Shown here: one piece after another, positions 1 through 7,060 of the stretch
How the letters are laid out: each line of letters starts with the position of its first letter
Position numbering within the stretch: the first letter of the stretch is position 1
From: a virus
DNA: 47,702 bases
Virus record (IMG/VR): IMGVR_UViG_3300010430_000076
Span: 1 to 47,702 of that record
Direction: 5' to 3' (one strand)
Translations under genes and position numbers: made by a program
Notes under the pieces: model-generated
Told to the model about the DNA's origin: nothing
What the model saw: only the letters and a program-made list of their open reading frames with translations
The model's database searches: none

Positions 1-280
1 CATCCCGCTGTGCCTTGAGTGCGTCTATCTTCGCATCTTTTTCGGCTATCCATTCTTGAGCTATAACTACAGCGGCAACTACAGCGGCACAGGCATTACT
101 CCGCTGCTTTTTTTCGCTCTCAAGCTCTGCCTGTAGTGCATCGTTTTCGCTGAGCAGGGTGTCAGCATCTTCCCAGTCAAGGCAAAACTCACAGCCGTAT
201 TCGCCCTTTATTTCGGGTCTGTCGTGGTGGTGTCCACAGCACGCTATGTCTGCCTGTATCTGTTCCAGTTCATCGCTCAT
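1..280 (-). CDS. Cys/His-containing small phage protein, cut by window edge
   Basis: This open frame starts at ATG 280 and runs off the left edge after 93 codons without a stop. The start overlaps the stop of the upstream winged-helix gene as ATGA, so the two are translationally coupled. The N-terminal half contains CCGHHH and, about 15 residues later, CEFC, a spacing that could hold a zinc ion. The remainder is charged and predicted helical, with an Ala/Val-rich stretch near residues 70-80. No family was recognised. It is the last visible gene of the leftward early operon. Confidence 0.7.
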   Translation of the reverse strand, partial: MSDELEQIQADIACCGHHHDRPEIKGEYGCEFCLDWEDADTLLSENDALQAELESEKKQRSNACAAVVAAVVIAQEWIAEKDAKIDALKAQRD

Positions 281-564
281 AGCAGCTCCTCCTGCTTGGG
301 CTCGAGGCCCACAAAATAAACCATGCGCCGCGTGACCGGGCATTCCTGCTTGTAGCCCTGCTCGATCAGCGGGCCGTTATCCTTGAGCATGGGTGTGACT
401 AGCCCGCTCACTGTTGCAGTGTCGTAGCCTAGGGCCTGCGCGATCTGCCGGCGTGATGTAGCGCCGCGCTTCGCCAGATAGTTCAGGATGCGCTGGCGCT
501 TGGTCCCGGCCTCACCACTGAGTTCGTGCTCCTGATAAGCCTCTGCGCTGCTGTCCCTACGCAC
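277..564 (-). CDS. Winged-helix-type DNA-binding protein
   Basis: This is a 95-residue protein. The frame is open upstream to 621, but I chose GTG 564 because AGGAG lies 7 bases before it and it overlaps the stop of the upstream gene (GTGCGTAG). After the linker the segment RQRILNYLAKRGATSRRQIA, then ALGYDTATVSGLVTPMLKD, reads as a winged helix: helix 1, a short turn, a recognition helix with T/S-rich contacts, and a wing ending in ligand-free beta residues. The lack of other domains suggests a small transcriptional regulator of the phage. MarR/Lrp-like arrangement is inferred from pattern only, and the target is unknown. Confidence 0.65.
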   Translation of the reverse strand: MRRDSSAEAYQEHELSGEAGTKRQRILNYLAKRGATSRRQIAQALGYDTATVSGLVTPMLKDNGPLIEQGYKQECPVTRRMVYFVGLEPKQEELL

Positions 565-781
565 TGTCAGTCTCCTGTAACAGATCGGCACGCCGGCGCT
601 TGTAGGTCCGCACGCGATCATTGCGGTACAGATCGAGGCCCTGATTCGGAACGCGCCCGCCGGGCAGCGTGACCCAGATCGTGACGCATGGCACGAGGTT
701 GGTGCACAGCCGTTTGTTGTAGCTGCTCCAGTGCGTGCCTATCCAGAGGCTCAGCGGCCGAAATAAAATACCCCACTTCAT
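557..781 (-). CDS. Conserved-looking small phage protein, unknown function
   Basis: This 74-residue protein has its start ATG at 781 overlapping the stop of the upstream zinc-ribbon gene (ATGA). It is rich in Trp, Tyr and basic residues. An N-terminal hydrophobic part (MKWGILFRPLSLWIG) is followed by NKRLC and PCVTIWVTLPGG, then a very basic tail (RTYKRRR). It has no clear membrane helix or catalytic motif. The N-terminal pattern is one I associate with small uncharacterised proteins of Pseudomonas-type phages, but I cannot name a function. Confidence 0.65.
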   Translation of the reverse strand: MKWGILFRPLSLWIGTHWSSYNKRLCTNLVPCVTIWVTLPGGRVPNQGLDLYRNDRVRTYKRRRADLLQETDSA

Positions 782-1017
782 GACTTCTCCTTGGTGGCCA
801 GTCCTAAGCCCTCAAGCGCATCCTTGAAGCGCTTAACCGGTGCTGTGGCTATCCTGATGCAGTTACTGCACGGCTCCACCTTGTGCGTGACATTCATCAC
901 GCTGCCGTGACACTGCTGCATATAGGTTTCATAGCTCAGTCGGGCTCCGCACTTGTTGCAGGTAAACACCGTCTCCAGCTTGTTGGCCGGGCTGCTCGTT
1001 TCAATTTTCTGGCTCAT
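778..1017 (-). CDS. Small zinc-ribbon protein
   Basis: This 79-residue protein has ATG 1017 preceded by AAGGAG at good spacing. It contains a CNKC pair, a QQC, and a CSNC pair spaced for a single zinc ribbon (about residues 20-52). The C-terminus is a short basic helix. It is one of several small Cys-rich proteins in this operon. A nucleic-acid or protein contact role is likely from the fold, but nothing more specific can be read. Confidence 0.7.
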   Translation of the reverse strand: MSQKIETSSPANKLETVFTCNKCGARLSYETYMQQCHGSVMNVTHKVEPCSNCIRIATAPVKRFKDALEGLGLATKEKS

Positions 1018-1029
1018 TGGCTGCTCTCC

Positions 1030-1221
1030 TTATACTTCCCACTCATAGCCGCATTCACGGCAGGTCAGCTCGTTCTCGTTGTCACCAGTGCCCTCGCACT
1101 TGGCGCAAACGCCGCCGCCATTCTCTGGGCCTGCTGAGCCTGTGCCGTGGCACGCCTCGCAGACCGGGTGATCTACCTTGATGCCCTGACAGGACGGACA
1201 CTTGCGATCACCGGCCTTCAT
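1030..1221 (-). CDS. DnaJ-type Cys-rich zinc-binding protein
   Basis: This 63-residue protein is almost entirely four CxxC pairs: CPSC, CEACHGTG, CAKCEGTG and CREC. The CxxCxGxG pattern is the one found in the central zinc-binding domain of DnaJ chaperones, here without the J domain. The start overlaps the stop of the upstream gene (ATGA). Small DnaJ-zinc-finger-like proteins of this type are common in phages. A chaperone or protein-binding role is only an inference. Confidence 0.75.
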   Translation of the reverse strand: MKAGDRKCPSCQGIKVDHPVCEACHGTGSAGPENGGGVCAKCEGTGDNENELTCRECGYEWEV

Positions 1222-1460
1222 GGCCGATCACCGCAGCGAAACTGTTGCCATGCCGGGATTGCGTAGCACTGGGTGCCGTCCCTGAGCTCCCACTGCAGAA
1301 ACTCCTCGCGCGGCGGCGCTATTCTGTGGTGATACTCGTCCGGCTCGATTGGCGGAGCGTCTGGCGAGGTCTGCGCCCAGTGCGCGCCCATCTGAAAGCC
1401 CACTGCAATAGAAGCAGCCACAAGAATCAGGTCCACGGTTTTCTCTGCCCATTTATTCAC
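1218..1460 (-). CDS. Small membrane-anchored protein, unknown function
   Basis: This 80-residue protein starts at GTG 1460, with GGAG 7 bases upstream. Residues about 8-27 (VDLILVAASIAVGFQMGAHW) form one hydrophobic segment, probably a membrane anchor or signal. The rest is polar, Pro-rich and ends in CYAIPAWQQFRCG, with two Cys that could pair in the periplasm. It lies directly downstream of the SprT-like gene, which also has an N-terminal hydrophobic segment, so both may act in the envelope. No family was recognised. Confidence 0.65.
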   Translation of the reverse strand: MNKWAEKTVDLILVAASIAVGFQMGAHWAQTSPDAPPIEPDEYHHRIAPPREEFLQWELRDGTQCYAIPAWQQFRCGDRP

Positions 1461-1461
1461 A

Positions 1462-1899
1462 TCAAACTCCCAGTAAGTCAGGGTCCCCGCCTAAATCGAG
1501 AACGATAGAGCGCCACTCATCACCGTGCGGATACTGGCCTACGCCGCCATATTTGGCGCACATAACCATGTGAGCCACCTCGTGCGGGATGGTGGATTGA
1601 AAGATATAGCCGTAACGGCTGGCCACGATCTCGGCGTTATAGACAAGCCGCCGATTGTCACAGTCGATTACTGCCGCGTGCTCAGTCAGGCTGAATCCTG
1701 CCGGCATTTCATAGCTAATCACGATCTCATAGACCGGGATATGCACGCTGTACCGGTGGGCTGCAACGATCTGGGTGATCAGCGTGGCATCGATCACCTC
1801 CTGACTGCCGGCCGGCAGGGGGCGCTCATGGCTTGCGCCACCCACCAGCACGGCGATCACAGCTGCTATTGGCAACAGATTCATAACGGCCCGCCTCAT
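1462..1899 (-). CDS. SprT-like zinc metallopeptidase with N-terminal signal or anchor
   Basis: This 145-residue protein has the zincin motif HEVAH at residues 106-110, followed by PHGDEW (His125, Trp129) and then a DLGGDP turn. That is the active-site pattern of SprT-like peptidases: two His from HExxH plus a downstream His as zinc ligands, and Glu107 as the base. Residues about 6-22 are a hydrophobic segment, so the domain is probably exported or membrane-tethered, unusual because SprT proteins normally act in the cytoplasm. The start is ambiguous. ATG 1899 overlaps the upstream stop (ATGA) and gives MRRAVM; ATG 1884 has GAGG about 9 bases upstream and drops the two Arg. Substrate unknown. 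Confidence 0.75.
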   Translation of the reverse strand: MRRAVMNLLPIAAVIAVLVGGASHERPLPAGSQEVIDATLITQIVAAHRYSVHIPVYEIVISYEMPAGFSLTEHAAVIDCDNRRLVYNAEIVASRYGYIFQSTIPHEVAHMVMCAKYGGVGQYPHGDEWRSIVLDLGGDPDLLGV

Positions 1900-2678
1900 T
1901 TAGCCCGGCGCGTAACGAGCTGGGGGTCGTTAAAGACACGGATGCCCGGAATGTCGGTCTTATCCTTGAGCGCCTTCACTTCTGAGTTGAGCATCGGCTT
2001 GCGCACGCACTCAATCGGTTCTTTCAGGTACTTGGCTGGAACCTTGGTAATGTCCTCGACCTCCCACACCCAGTTGTCACGCAGGTCGGCAGAGCTGCCC
2101 ATAGCGCCCTTGGTTTTCTCGGCCTTGGCGACCGATGCCGGTGGTGGCGGGGCCTTGAGGTTGTCGAGTTCCTGACGGGCTTCTGCGGCCTCCTGAGCGG
2201 CATCAGATGCTGCGGTTTCGTCGCCGGATGCCTCGGCGTCCTTGCGGGCCTGCTCGGCGGCCTCTTCGGCTTCGCGGGCTTCGCGCTCTGCTTTTTCACG
2301 AGCTTCACGCTCCTGACGGGCCTGATCTTCGGCCTGCCGCTGCAGCTCCAACGTCCGGGCCTTCACCAGTCCGGCAACACGGTTTGCCGCGGTCTTGGCT
2401 GTCTCTATCGGGGCGTTAAACTCTTCATTGACCCGCTTCTGAATCTCGCGAGCGCCGGCAGTTGCTTCTTTACGCTGCGTGTCGAGGTCGTTGGCATAAC
2501 CGCGGGCCTGCGCCACGAACTCCTTGGCGATAGCCATTTCTTCCTCGTTGGTGATCTCGGTCAGCTGATCGGCTTCGGTACACAACAGCTCAACCAGCTC
2601 GCGGGTTTTCGTGGCAGCCTCTACCTGATTGAGGCTGGTGATGATCGTCGGCAGTGGCTGCCTTGTGGGTTCGTTCAT
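1896..2678 (-). CDS. Coiled-coil protein of the phage recombination operon
   Basis: The frame is open upstream to 2828, but ATG 2678 is the likely start. AAGGAA precedes it and it overlaps the exonuclease stop (ATGA), giving 260 residues. Residues about 20-100 are helical; about 105-175 form a long Ala/Glu/Arg coiled coil; an acidic Ala-rich linker and PPPPA follow. The C-terminal domain contains WVWEVEDITKVPAKYL and IPGIRVFNDP, a pattern I associate with proteins encoded beside YqaJ exonucleases and RecT annealases. It may organise the recombination machinery. That role is inferred from position only. Confidence 0.75.
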   Translation of the reverse strand: MNEPTRQPLPTIITSLNQVEAATKTRELVELLCTEADQLTEITNEEEMAIAKEFVAQARGYANDLDTQRKEATAGAREIQKRVNEEFNAPIETAKTAANRVAGLVKARTLELQRQAEDQARQEREAREKAEREAREAEEAAEQARKDAEASGDETAASDAAQEAAEARQELDNLKAPPPPASVAKAEKTKGAMGSSADLRDNWVWEVEDITKVPAKYLKEPIECVRKPMLNSEVKALKDKTDIPGIRVFNDPQLVTRRAK

Positions 2679-3355
2679 TGCTTGTTCCTTTTCAGTGGTT
2701 TGAACATTTCGAGAATGGCTTGCGCGTCGGGCTCTTTGGGCTCGAAGGCTTCGCCAGTGGTGTAGTGGTCCAGAAAATAGTCGAGCTTCTGCAGCATGCG
2801 AGCCTCGTACTCCAGATCGCGCAGGCACTTAACCTCAAACCAGCGATACTCATCACTGGTCTCGCGCGGGTCGAAGCTCGCAAACGTAGCGTAAGGCGCG
2901 TCAAGGCAAGCCATCTGCAGCGCGGCCTGCGGTATGTATTCGGTGGGAACAGTGCCGCCCTTGATGTAGGCCTGATGCACGGCCGGGTTGTATGGGCACT
3001 TAATTTCCAGCGGGATAAGATGGCCGGCCTCGTAGTAGCAATCATCCAGCGACACACCAACCCAGCGCCGATAATGGGCGGCCTGATCGTCGTGCCACTC
3101 GTACCAGCCCGGGCCCAGCAGCTCAGTGCCGGGGTGCTTCTCCCAGTAGATGCCGGCCGCTATCGGCTCGTTCCTGATGCCCCAGTCCATGGCCACTATC
3201 CCAGACTCCACGCCTAAGATCGGCGGATTCTCGGCCTCGCGGTTCAGCTGGGCCGCCAGCGTGTTCAGCGCTTTGTAGCCGCCGGTCATGATCGTGGCCA
3301 TAACGGAGCCCGTTACTTTGCCGGCCCGGGCTTGTGCGTGCTCTTCGGGGGTCAT
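2675..3355 (-). CDS. YqaJ/lambda-Exo-type 5'-3' exonuclease
   Basis: This 226-residue protein matches the YqaJ viral recombinase (PD-(D/E)XK) pattern. KVTGS lies near residues 13-17, DWGIRNEP near 57-64, an Asp in GVSLDD at 100-105 where the metal-binding Asp is expected, and the catalytic LEIKCP at 116-121, followed by a Tyr/Gln-rich helix (YIPQAALQMAC). It would chew one strand of double-stranded DNA to make 3' tails for RecT. It shares the operon with recT, and ssb is transcribed divergently from the same control region, a standard two-component phage recombination set. The family's usual SPDGL is SLDDC here, a mild deviation. Confidence 0.88.
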   Translation of the reverse strand: MTPEEHAQARAGKVTGSVMATIMTGGYKALNTLAAQLNREAENPPILGVESGIVAMDWGIRNEPIAAGIYWEKHPGTELLGPGWYEWHDDQAAHYRRWVGVSLDDCYYEAGHLIPLEIKCPYNPAVHQAYIKGGTVPTEYIPQAALQMACLDAPYATFASFDPRETSDEYRWFEVKCLRDLEYEARMLQKLDYFLDHYTTGEAFEPKEPDAQAILEMFKPLKRNKQ

Positions 3356-3597
3356 GTTCGTGCCTTCATTAGTCGGACCATCTGGGCCAGAGCCGTGCGC
3401 AGCGGCGGGTCCTCTGGCCGTCCCTTATCGTCGCTCCAGAACAGCACGCGCTTATCTGGGCCTTCGTGGCGCTCGCGCCGGTTATCCCACTTGCAGCTGG
3501 TGCCGTAGCGCATCTGCTGTACGGTGCCGTCGCTCAGAAACACCCAGTAAAGCCCCGACTCTCTCGGGCTTAGCGACATGCGTGGAGTCCAGCTCAT
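3352..3597 (-). CDS. Hypothetical protein between zinc-ribbon protein and exonuclease
   Basis: This 81-residue protein has 4-base overlaps with both neighbours, so it is embedded in the operon. It contains a beta-rich core (SGLYWVFLSDGTVQQMRYG) followed by a basic, charged segment and a C-terminal helix. No metal or catalytic motif is visible and no family was recognised. Confidence 0.65.
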   Translation of the reverse strand: MSWTPRMSLSPRESGLYWVFLSDGTVQQMRYGTSCKWDNRRERHEGPDKRVLFWSDDKGRPEDPPLRTALAQMVRLMKART

Positions 3598-3830
3598 GAC
3601 GGCACCTCAATACCCATGGCCCGCAAGTACCGGAACGGCACGCGCCTGCCACATTCGGAGCACCTCGCGTTTACAGGCTCCTGAGTCGGCACTATCTTGC
3701 TATCAGGTTTGCCGGGAGCCGTGGCGGTGAGGCATTGTTTCGCCCACACCACCCACGAAAAAGTAACAGGGGCCGAGCCACACTTCGGGCAGCGCAACGG
3801 CTCCTCGTCCTGTATCGGCCCTGTTTTCAC
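3594..3830 (-). CDS. Zinc-ribbon protein
   Basis: This 78-residue protein has CPKCG near residue 14 and [13 protein letters not shown] near residue 57, a classical two-knuckle zinc ribbon with an intervening Trp/aromatic strand ([11 protein letters not shown]). The start is GTG 3830 and it overlaps the tatA stop as GTGA, so its translation is coupled to tatA. Function unknown; nucleic-acid or protein binding is the general expectation for the fold. Confidence 0.7.
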   Translation of the reverse strand: MKTGPIQDEEPLRCPKCGSAPVTFSWVVWAKQCLTATAPGKPDSKIVPTQEPVNARCSECGRRVPFRYLRAMGIEVPS

Positions 3831-4018
3831 TGAGTGTCCTCCGGCGGCCGCTTCAAATCTTCCTCGATGCCCTCGAGGTCCTCGCCTGCTGATCGCAGGC
3901 CTTTAACAAAGTCGCCCAGATCGTGGCCGAGTGTTCCGATCTTCTTGGTGCCGAAGATCAGGACAACAATGGCCAGCACAATGGCGAGCTGCCAAACACT
4001 AATGCCTCCAAGTCCCAT
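3827..4018 (-). CDS. tatA: TatA/TatE-family twin-arginine translocase subunit
   Basis: This 63-residue protein lines up with bacterial TatA along the whole core. [20 protein letters not shown] forms a short membrane helix (about 6-22), then the FGTKK hinge (22-26) and an amphipathic helix ([18 protein letters not shown]), ending in an acidic tail. Gln10 fits TatA/TatE rather than TatB, which has Glu there. The Phe that is functionally important in the amphipathic helix of E. coli TatA (F39) is Leu41 here. TatA multimers form the passage for folded proteins at the inner membrane. ATG 4018 has AGGAG 7 bases upstream and lies 2 bases after the recT stop. At 63 residues it is nearer TatE than TatA in length. 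Confidence 0.9.
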   Translation of the reverse strand: MGLGGISVWQLAIVLAIVVLIFGTKKIGTLGHDLGDFVKGLRSAGEDLEGIEEDLKRPPEDTQ

Positions 4019-4020
4019 GG

Positions 4021-4965
4021 TTACGCTCCTGTTGCTGGGTTGGTTTTACGATACTCGGCAAGGTGCTCCAGCAAATCCGCCTTAACCGCGTCGAATTGAT
4101 CGGCCGGTATGTTGTCCGCCGAGGTGAGGCCCATGGCGTTAGCCTTGCGCTTGAGCCATTTGTTAGCCGCCGGGCCGTCGAGGCCGTCAGGGCTGTCGCA
4201 CAGCGCCTGTACGAGCTCCATCTGCTGCTCGTCGCTGACACAGACATACTGCTCGGGGGGCTCTTCGGCCTCGTCTTTGAACGCCGGGTCGTACTTGTCC
4301 ATAACGCTGAGCATGTGCTCCATCAGGCCTCCATCATCAATCGGCCAGAACTTGCTGGCCCGCCTGATCACCGCCTTGATCTGCATCTGGTCTTTCCATG
4401 GGCCGCGCCACACTGCGCCGCCACCTTTTCTGCTTAGCGCATGCTTTTCTACTGCGGCGAGCTGGTTGGCGTCCATGATTTCAATGTGCCGGCCGCCGTT
4501 GTTGAACTGGGCAATGCAGTACGCTGCCACCACCTCCGCGTTGCTTTTCTTGACCGGGTTCTCGTCATGTATGAGGTGCTTGCCTGTTTCGTCGGTCCAT
4601 ACGCGGAACTGCTCGCCCTCGTAGACGATGCCGCACTGAACCTCTTTCAGGGTCTTGGCCTTAAAGGCCAGATGAATCAGCCCGCGATAGCCCGGGGTGA
4701 ATGTAACTTCGTCGCCGTATGGCACGAGGTAGGCATGTGACAGCCGCGGGGACAAGGATAAGCCTGAAAACGCAACGTCCAGCATAGGAACGTTGAACGC
4801 ATCAGGGTTTCTTGTAGCGATCTTGGTCAGCGTGCTGTTGCGCCCGACGATCTGCTCGAGGTACTGCTTCTCGGCCGACCACTTGATTGTGTCGAACACC
4901 CGCGCCTTTGCAAACTTAGACGGGAGACTCTTGTTTTTCTTGAAAAGCTCTATATTACCTGCCAT
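4021..4965 (-). CDS. recT: RecT-family single-strand annealing protein
   Basis: This 314-residue protein has the RecT pattern: an N-terminal helical part, [21 protein letters not shown] and [20 protein letters not shown] (about residues 53-97), then [15 protein letters not shown], a Lys/Arg-rich [19 protein letters not shown], and a variable acidic C-terminal region. RecT proteins anneal complementary single strands and drive strand invasion after exonuclease resection. It is the first gene of the leftward operon from the divergent region at 4966-5057. The YqaJ exonuclease lies four genes downstream and SSB is divergent, so the recombination genes are interrupted by tatA and small zinc proteins. 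Confidence 0.93.
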   Translation of the reverse strand: MAGNIELFKKNKSLPSKFAKARVFDTIKWSAEKQYLEQIVGRNSTLTKIATRNPDAFNVPMLDVAFSGLSLSPRLSHAYLVPYGDEVTFTPGYRGLIHLAFKAKTLKEVQCGIVYEGEQFRVWTDETGKHLIHDENPVKKSNAEVVAAYCIAQFNNGGRHIEIMDANQLAAVEKHALSRKGGGAVWRGPWKDQMQIKAVIRRASKFWPIDDGGLMEHMLSVMDKYDPAFKDEAEEPPEQYVCVSDEQQMELVQALCDSPDGLDGPAANKWLKRKANAMGLTSADNIPADQFDAVKADLLEHLAEYRKTNPATGA

Positions 4966-5057
4966 TTACCTGCTCCGTTTCTTAATAAATAGGCTGTTTT
5001 GTAGAATACTATGCTATAACAGCACCATGATGCAATACCTTATGAGGGCAATCTGAT
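4966..5057. promoter_or_regulatory. Divergent intergenic control region
   Basis: These 92 bases separate the leftward recT operon from the rightward ssb operon and are the only divergent junction in the window. The region is AT-rich compared with its surroundings. On the plus strand TGCTATAAC (5012-5020) is a good extended -10 element, about 38 bases before ATG 5058. On the minus strand TTGCAT (5035-5030) and TAGTAT (5011-5006) are spaced 18 bases, a weak candidate for leftward transcription. Both would be host sigma70-type. No operator repeat was convincing. Confidence 0.5.
5012..5020 (+). promoter_or_regulatory. Extended -10 promoter element for the ssb operon
   Basis: TGCTATAAC matches the extended -10 consensus (TGn followed by TATAAT with one mismatch). 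There is no good -35 at 17 bases, which is typical of extended -10 promoters. Transcription would start near 5027 and read the plus-strand operon from 5058. Confidence 0.4.
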
Positions 5058-5654
5058 ATGAACTGGTTAAAACGACTCATGCTTAACGCTATAGGCATTA
5101 ACCCGCGGTACGAGGTTCGCCGATTCTCGGCTACAGCTCAGCGCAAAACCGCTGGGACACTCCTGCTTGATACCCCCAATTACAAGCGGGCCCGAACCCG
5201 CATCGAGGACAACCCGCCCCCGATTGGTCATTATGATGTGCTGTCGGCGCACTTCCAGATCACGGCCACGGCCACCACGCTGAGCGGCGTTAGCGACGCT
5301 ATTGATAAGGCCGAGATAGATGAGGCCCTACCGGCGAGCGACAAGCTCTCCGAGGTAATGACAGGCACTGACGATACAGCAGACTTCTTTAAGGTCCGTG
5401 TTAAGGGCTCATTCCCGCAGACCGAGATACCCGAAGAGGACGCGGAAATGCAGCAGGACGCTGACATGATCGTGGAGCCTGACCCTATTGACCCGGAAGC
5501 AGATCGCATTGAGCGCGGCGGGAACCCTGACGCGCCCGAGCATATCTGTGACTGGGTTGGTCCATTGGGCCCTAACAAGCTCAATGTGTACATGCCAACG
5601 TGCTCTATTTGTGGAGCCGTAACCGATGAACAGGAGTTCCAGAACGATGGCTAG
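5058..5654 (+). CDS. Hypothetical protein with C-terminal Cys/His cluster
   Basis: This 198-residue protein is the first gene of the plus-strand operon. ATG 5058 has a GAGG about 10 bases upstream. The N-terminus is basic and amphipathic ([13 protein letters not shown]), the middle is acidic and low in hydrophobics (many Asp/Glu around residues 80-165), and the end has HICDW and CSICG, a possible zinc knuckle. Its stop overlaps the ssb start, so the two are coupled. An acidic protein upstream of ssb could contact DNA-replication proteins, but I do not recognise the family. Confidence 0.75.
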   Translation: MNWLKRLMLNAIGINPRYEVRRFSATAQRKTAGTLLLDTPNYKRARTRIEDNPPPIGHYDVLSAHFQITATATTLSGVSDAIDKAEIDEALPASDKLSEVMTGTDDTADFFKVRVKGSFPQTEIPEEDAEMQQDADMIVEPDPIDPEADRIERGGNPDAPEHICDWVGPLGPNKLNVYMPTCSICGAVTDEQEFQNDG

Positions 5655-6096
5655 AGGCGTAAACAAAGTAATACTGGTAGGGAATCTGGGGTCTGACCCC
5701 GAGATTAAATACATGCCCAGCGGGCAGGCGGCAGCCAACCTGTCGGTGGCAACCAGCGAGAGCTGGAAGGATAAGCAGACCGGCGAGCCAGTCGAGAAAA
5801 CAGAATGGCACCGGGTTGTTGCCTACGGCCGGCTGGCCGAGATCATGGGCGAGTACCTCAAGAAGGGCTCCAAGGTCTATATCGAGGGCAGTCTGCAGAC
5901 CCGCAAGTGGGAGAAAGACGGCATTGATCGTTACACCACTGAGATCAAGGCCCGGGAAATGCAGATGCTCGACAGCCGCGGCGGCCCAAGCGAAGGCCAT
6001 GGCCGTGGTGGCGACTATGCCGCAGCGAAGGGCGGCGACGCACCGGCAGCTCAGGCCACGCGAGCGGCTGAGATTGACGATGATATTCCGTTCTGA
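5647..6096 (+). CDS. ssb: Single-stranded DNA-binding protein
   Basis: This 149-residue protein is a bacterial-type [23 protein letters not shown] at the start, then [52 protein letters not shown] and YTTEIKA, which together form the OB fold (residues 1-110). A Gly/Ala linker follows and it ends in DDDIPF, the acidic tail that binds SSB-interacting proteins. ATG 5647 was preferred over the earlier ATG 5626 because AGGAG lies 10 bases upstream and the protein then begins with the canonical N-terminus. It would protect single strands made by the exonuclease and during replication. Confidence 0.95.
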   Translation: MARGVNKVILVGNLGSDPEIKYMPSGQAAANLSVATSESWKDKQTGEPVEKTEWHRVVAYGRLAEIMGEYLKKGSKVYIEGSLQTRKWEKDGIDRYTTEIKAREMQMLDSRGGPSEGHGRGGDYAAAKGGDAPAAQATRAAEIDDDIPF

Positions 6097-6398
6097 TGAA
6101 CAGGGAATTAAATAAACTATTTATTTCCCTGACTCTGCTGCTGGTCTGTGCTACCGGGTGCAGTCCAGTGGTAGAGCTGGCCGTGGGCCACAAGATCGGC
6201 AACGGCACGTTCAACAGCTCTGAGGGTGGCGATAACCCCACCTTCACCGGCCGGATACGTCAGGACCTATCCAAGCACCTGTTTGTCGAGTACGAGCACA
6301 TCAGCCACATCAAGAACGGTAAGCCGTTCAACGACGAGCCTGAGCTCTATGTCGATCAGCTGAATGTCGGCGTGCGCTTCGGCCTCTGGGGGCACTGA
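6096..6398 (+). CDS. Small lipoprotein with outer-membrane-like beta segment
   Basis: This 100-residue protein has a signal peptide (ISLTLLLVCATGC) ending in a lipobox-like ATGC; Ala at -3 is less common than Leu. The mature part is beta-strand rich (FTGRIRQDLSKHLFVEYEHI and YVDQLNVGVRFGLW), with the EHISH segment reminiscent of the His/Ser loop in PagL-type outer-membrane deacylases, but far too short for a full barrel. It overlaps the ssb stop. Small phage lipoproteins made early often block superinfection, which is a possible role here, or it could be a lysis-related lipoprotein. Function is not established. Confidence 0.65.
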   Translation: MNRELNKLFISLTLLLVCATGCSPVVELAVGHKIGNGTFNSSEGGDNPTFTGRIRQDLSKHLFVEYEHISHIKNGKPFNDEPELYVDQLNVGVRFGLWGH

Positions 6399-6640
6399 TG
6401 GATAAGACCTTCTGGGTATGGACCGCGCTGATCTGGACGCTGATTGCTGGCTACTGGCTGGTTCAGCTTGAGCGTAAAAAACGCGAGCTAGAGATCAGCA
6501 AGCGCTGCAACTACATTTACTGGCGGGCCCTTCGCCGGGTACAGTCAGAGTCGCAAGATCACGGGCACGCGCAGCAGATCGCTGCGGGTGGAATTGAAGC
6601 CGCAGACACGGAGCGCAAAGGTGGAACACAACGGCGATAA
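6398..6640 (+). CDS. Single-pass membrane protein, unknown
   Basis: This 80-residue protein has one N-terminal membrane helix (residues about 5-24, FWVWTALIWTLIAGYWLVQL) followed by a basic, charged helix. Positive charges after the helix suggest N-out, C-in topology. It overlaps the lipoprotein stop by one base. Paired with that lipoprotein it superficially resembles an inner/outer membrane spanin pair, but the order and the cytoplasmic-looking tail argue against that. No family recognised. Confidence 0.6.
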   Translation: MDKTFWVWTALIWTLIAGYWLVQLERKKRELEISKRCNYIYWRALRRVQSESQDHGHAQQIAAGGIEAADTERKGGTQRR

Positions 6641-6689
6641 GAGTCTCTGGGACCTCGACTGGTTTCAGAAAATGATGGGAGCACTGTAA
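6621..6689 (+). CDS. Possible 22-residue peptide
   Basis: A short frame starts at GTG 6621, with GGAG 7 bases upstream, overlaps the end of the previous gene and ends in TAATG, where the next gene begins. The peptide is VEHNGDKSLWDLDWFQKMMG plus two residues. It is aromatic and acidic. Context and Shine-Dalgarno support translation; it may exist only to couple the neighbours. Confidence 0.4.
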   Translation: MEHNGDKSLWDLDWFQKMMGAL

Positions 6690-7060
6690 TGGGACAACAT
6701 CACAACAGGCGGCATAACCACCGCAAAGACAAGAAGAAGCAGATCAGGGCTGAGCGAGCGCTACGCACCAAGGCTGATCGCCATGCCAATGCCGGCAACC
6801 CGATGGCCATGGGCATCGGCTTCCTGTCGGCCCTCGGTAAGTCGTATCGCCGGGCCAGCTCAGGCGCTGCCCGGGTCCGGCACGCATTCCACCGGCGCAT
6901 GCGGCCAAAGACCGAGGCCAAAGAGAAGGCTCGGCGTCTGCGGCAGCGCGCGGCCGGCACCCTCGACCAGTTCCAGCTAATAACATGCCCGGCTACGCGC
7001 ACGGCGCTGGGGCCCGGCAAGTCTAGCGCTCTCAACAACTGGCGGAAGGTGATCGCATGA
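6689..7060 (+). CDS. Very basic hypothetical protein
   Basis: This 123-residue protein is rich in Arg, Lys and His, with an N-terminus (HHNRRHNHRKDKKKQIRAER) that suggests nucleic-acid binding. It contains a short Gly/Ala hydrophobic stretch (about residues 40-50) and a basic helix. No catalytic motif is visible. It overlaps the next gene by 4 bases. Confidence 0.6.
   Translation: MGQHHNRRHNHRKDKKKQIRAERALRTKADRHANAGNPMAMGIGFLSALGKSYRRASSGAARVRHAFHRRMRPKTEAKEKARRLRQRAAGTLDQFQLITCPATRTALGPGKSSALNNWRKVIA

Noticed and set aside
1525-2175. Antisense open frame of 216 codons opposite the SprT-like gene and coiled-coil gene
   Set aside because: It crosses two good minus-strand genes and lacks any coherent fold.
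6096-6640. Lipoprotein plus membrane protein as an o-spanin/i-spanin pair
   Set aside because: The order, the beta-rich lipoprotein and the predicted cytoplasmic basic tail of the membrane protein do not match spanins, and the lysis cassette is elsewhere.
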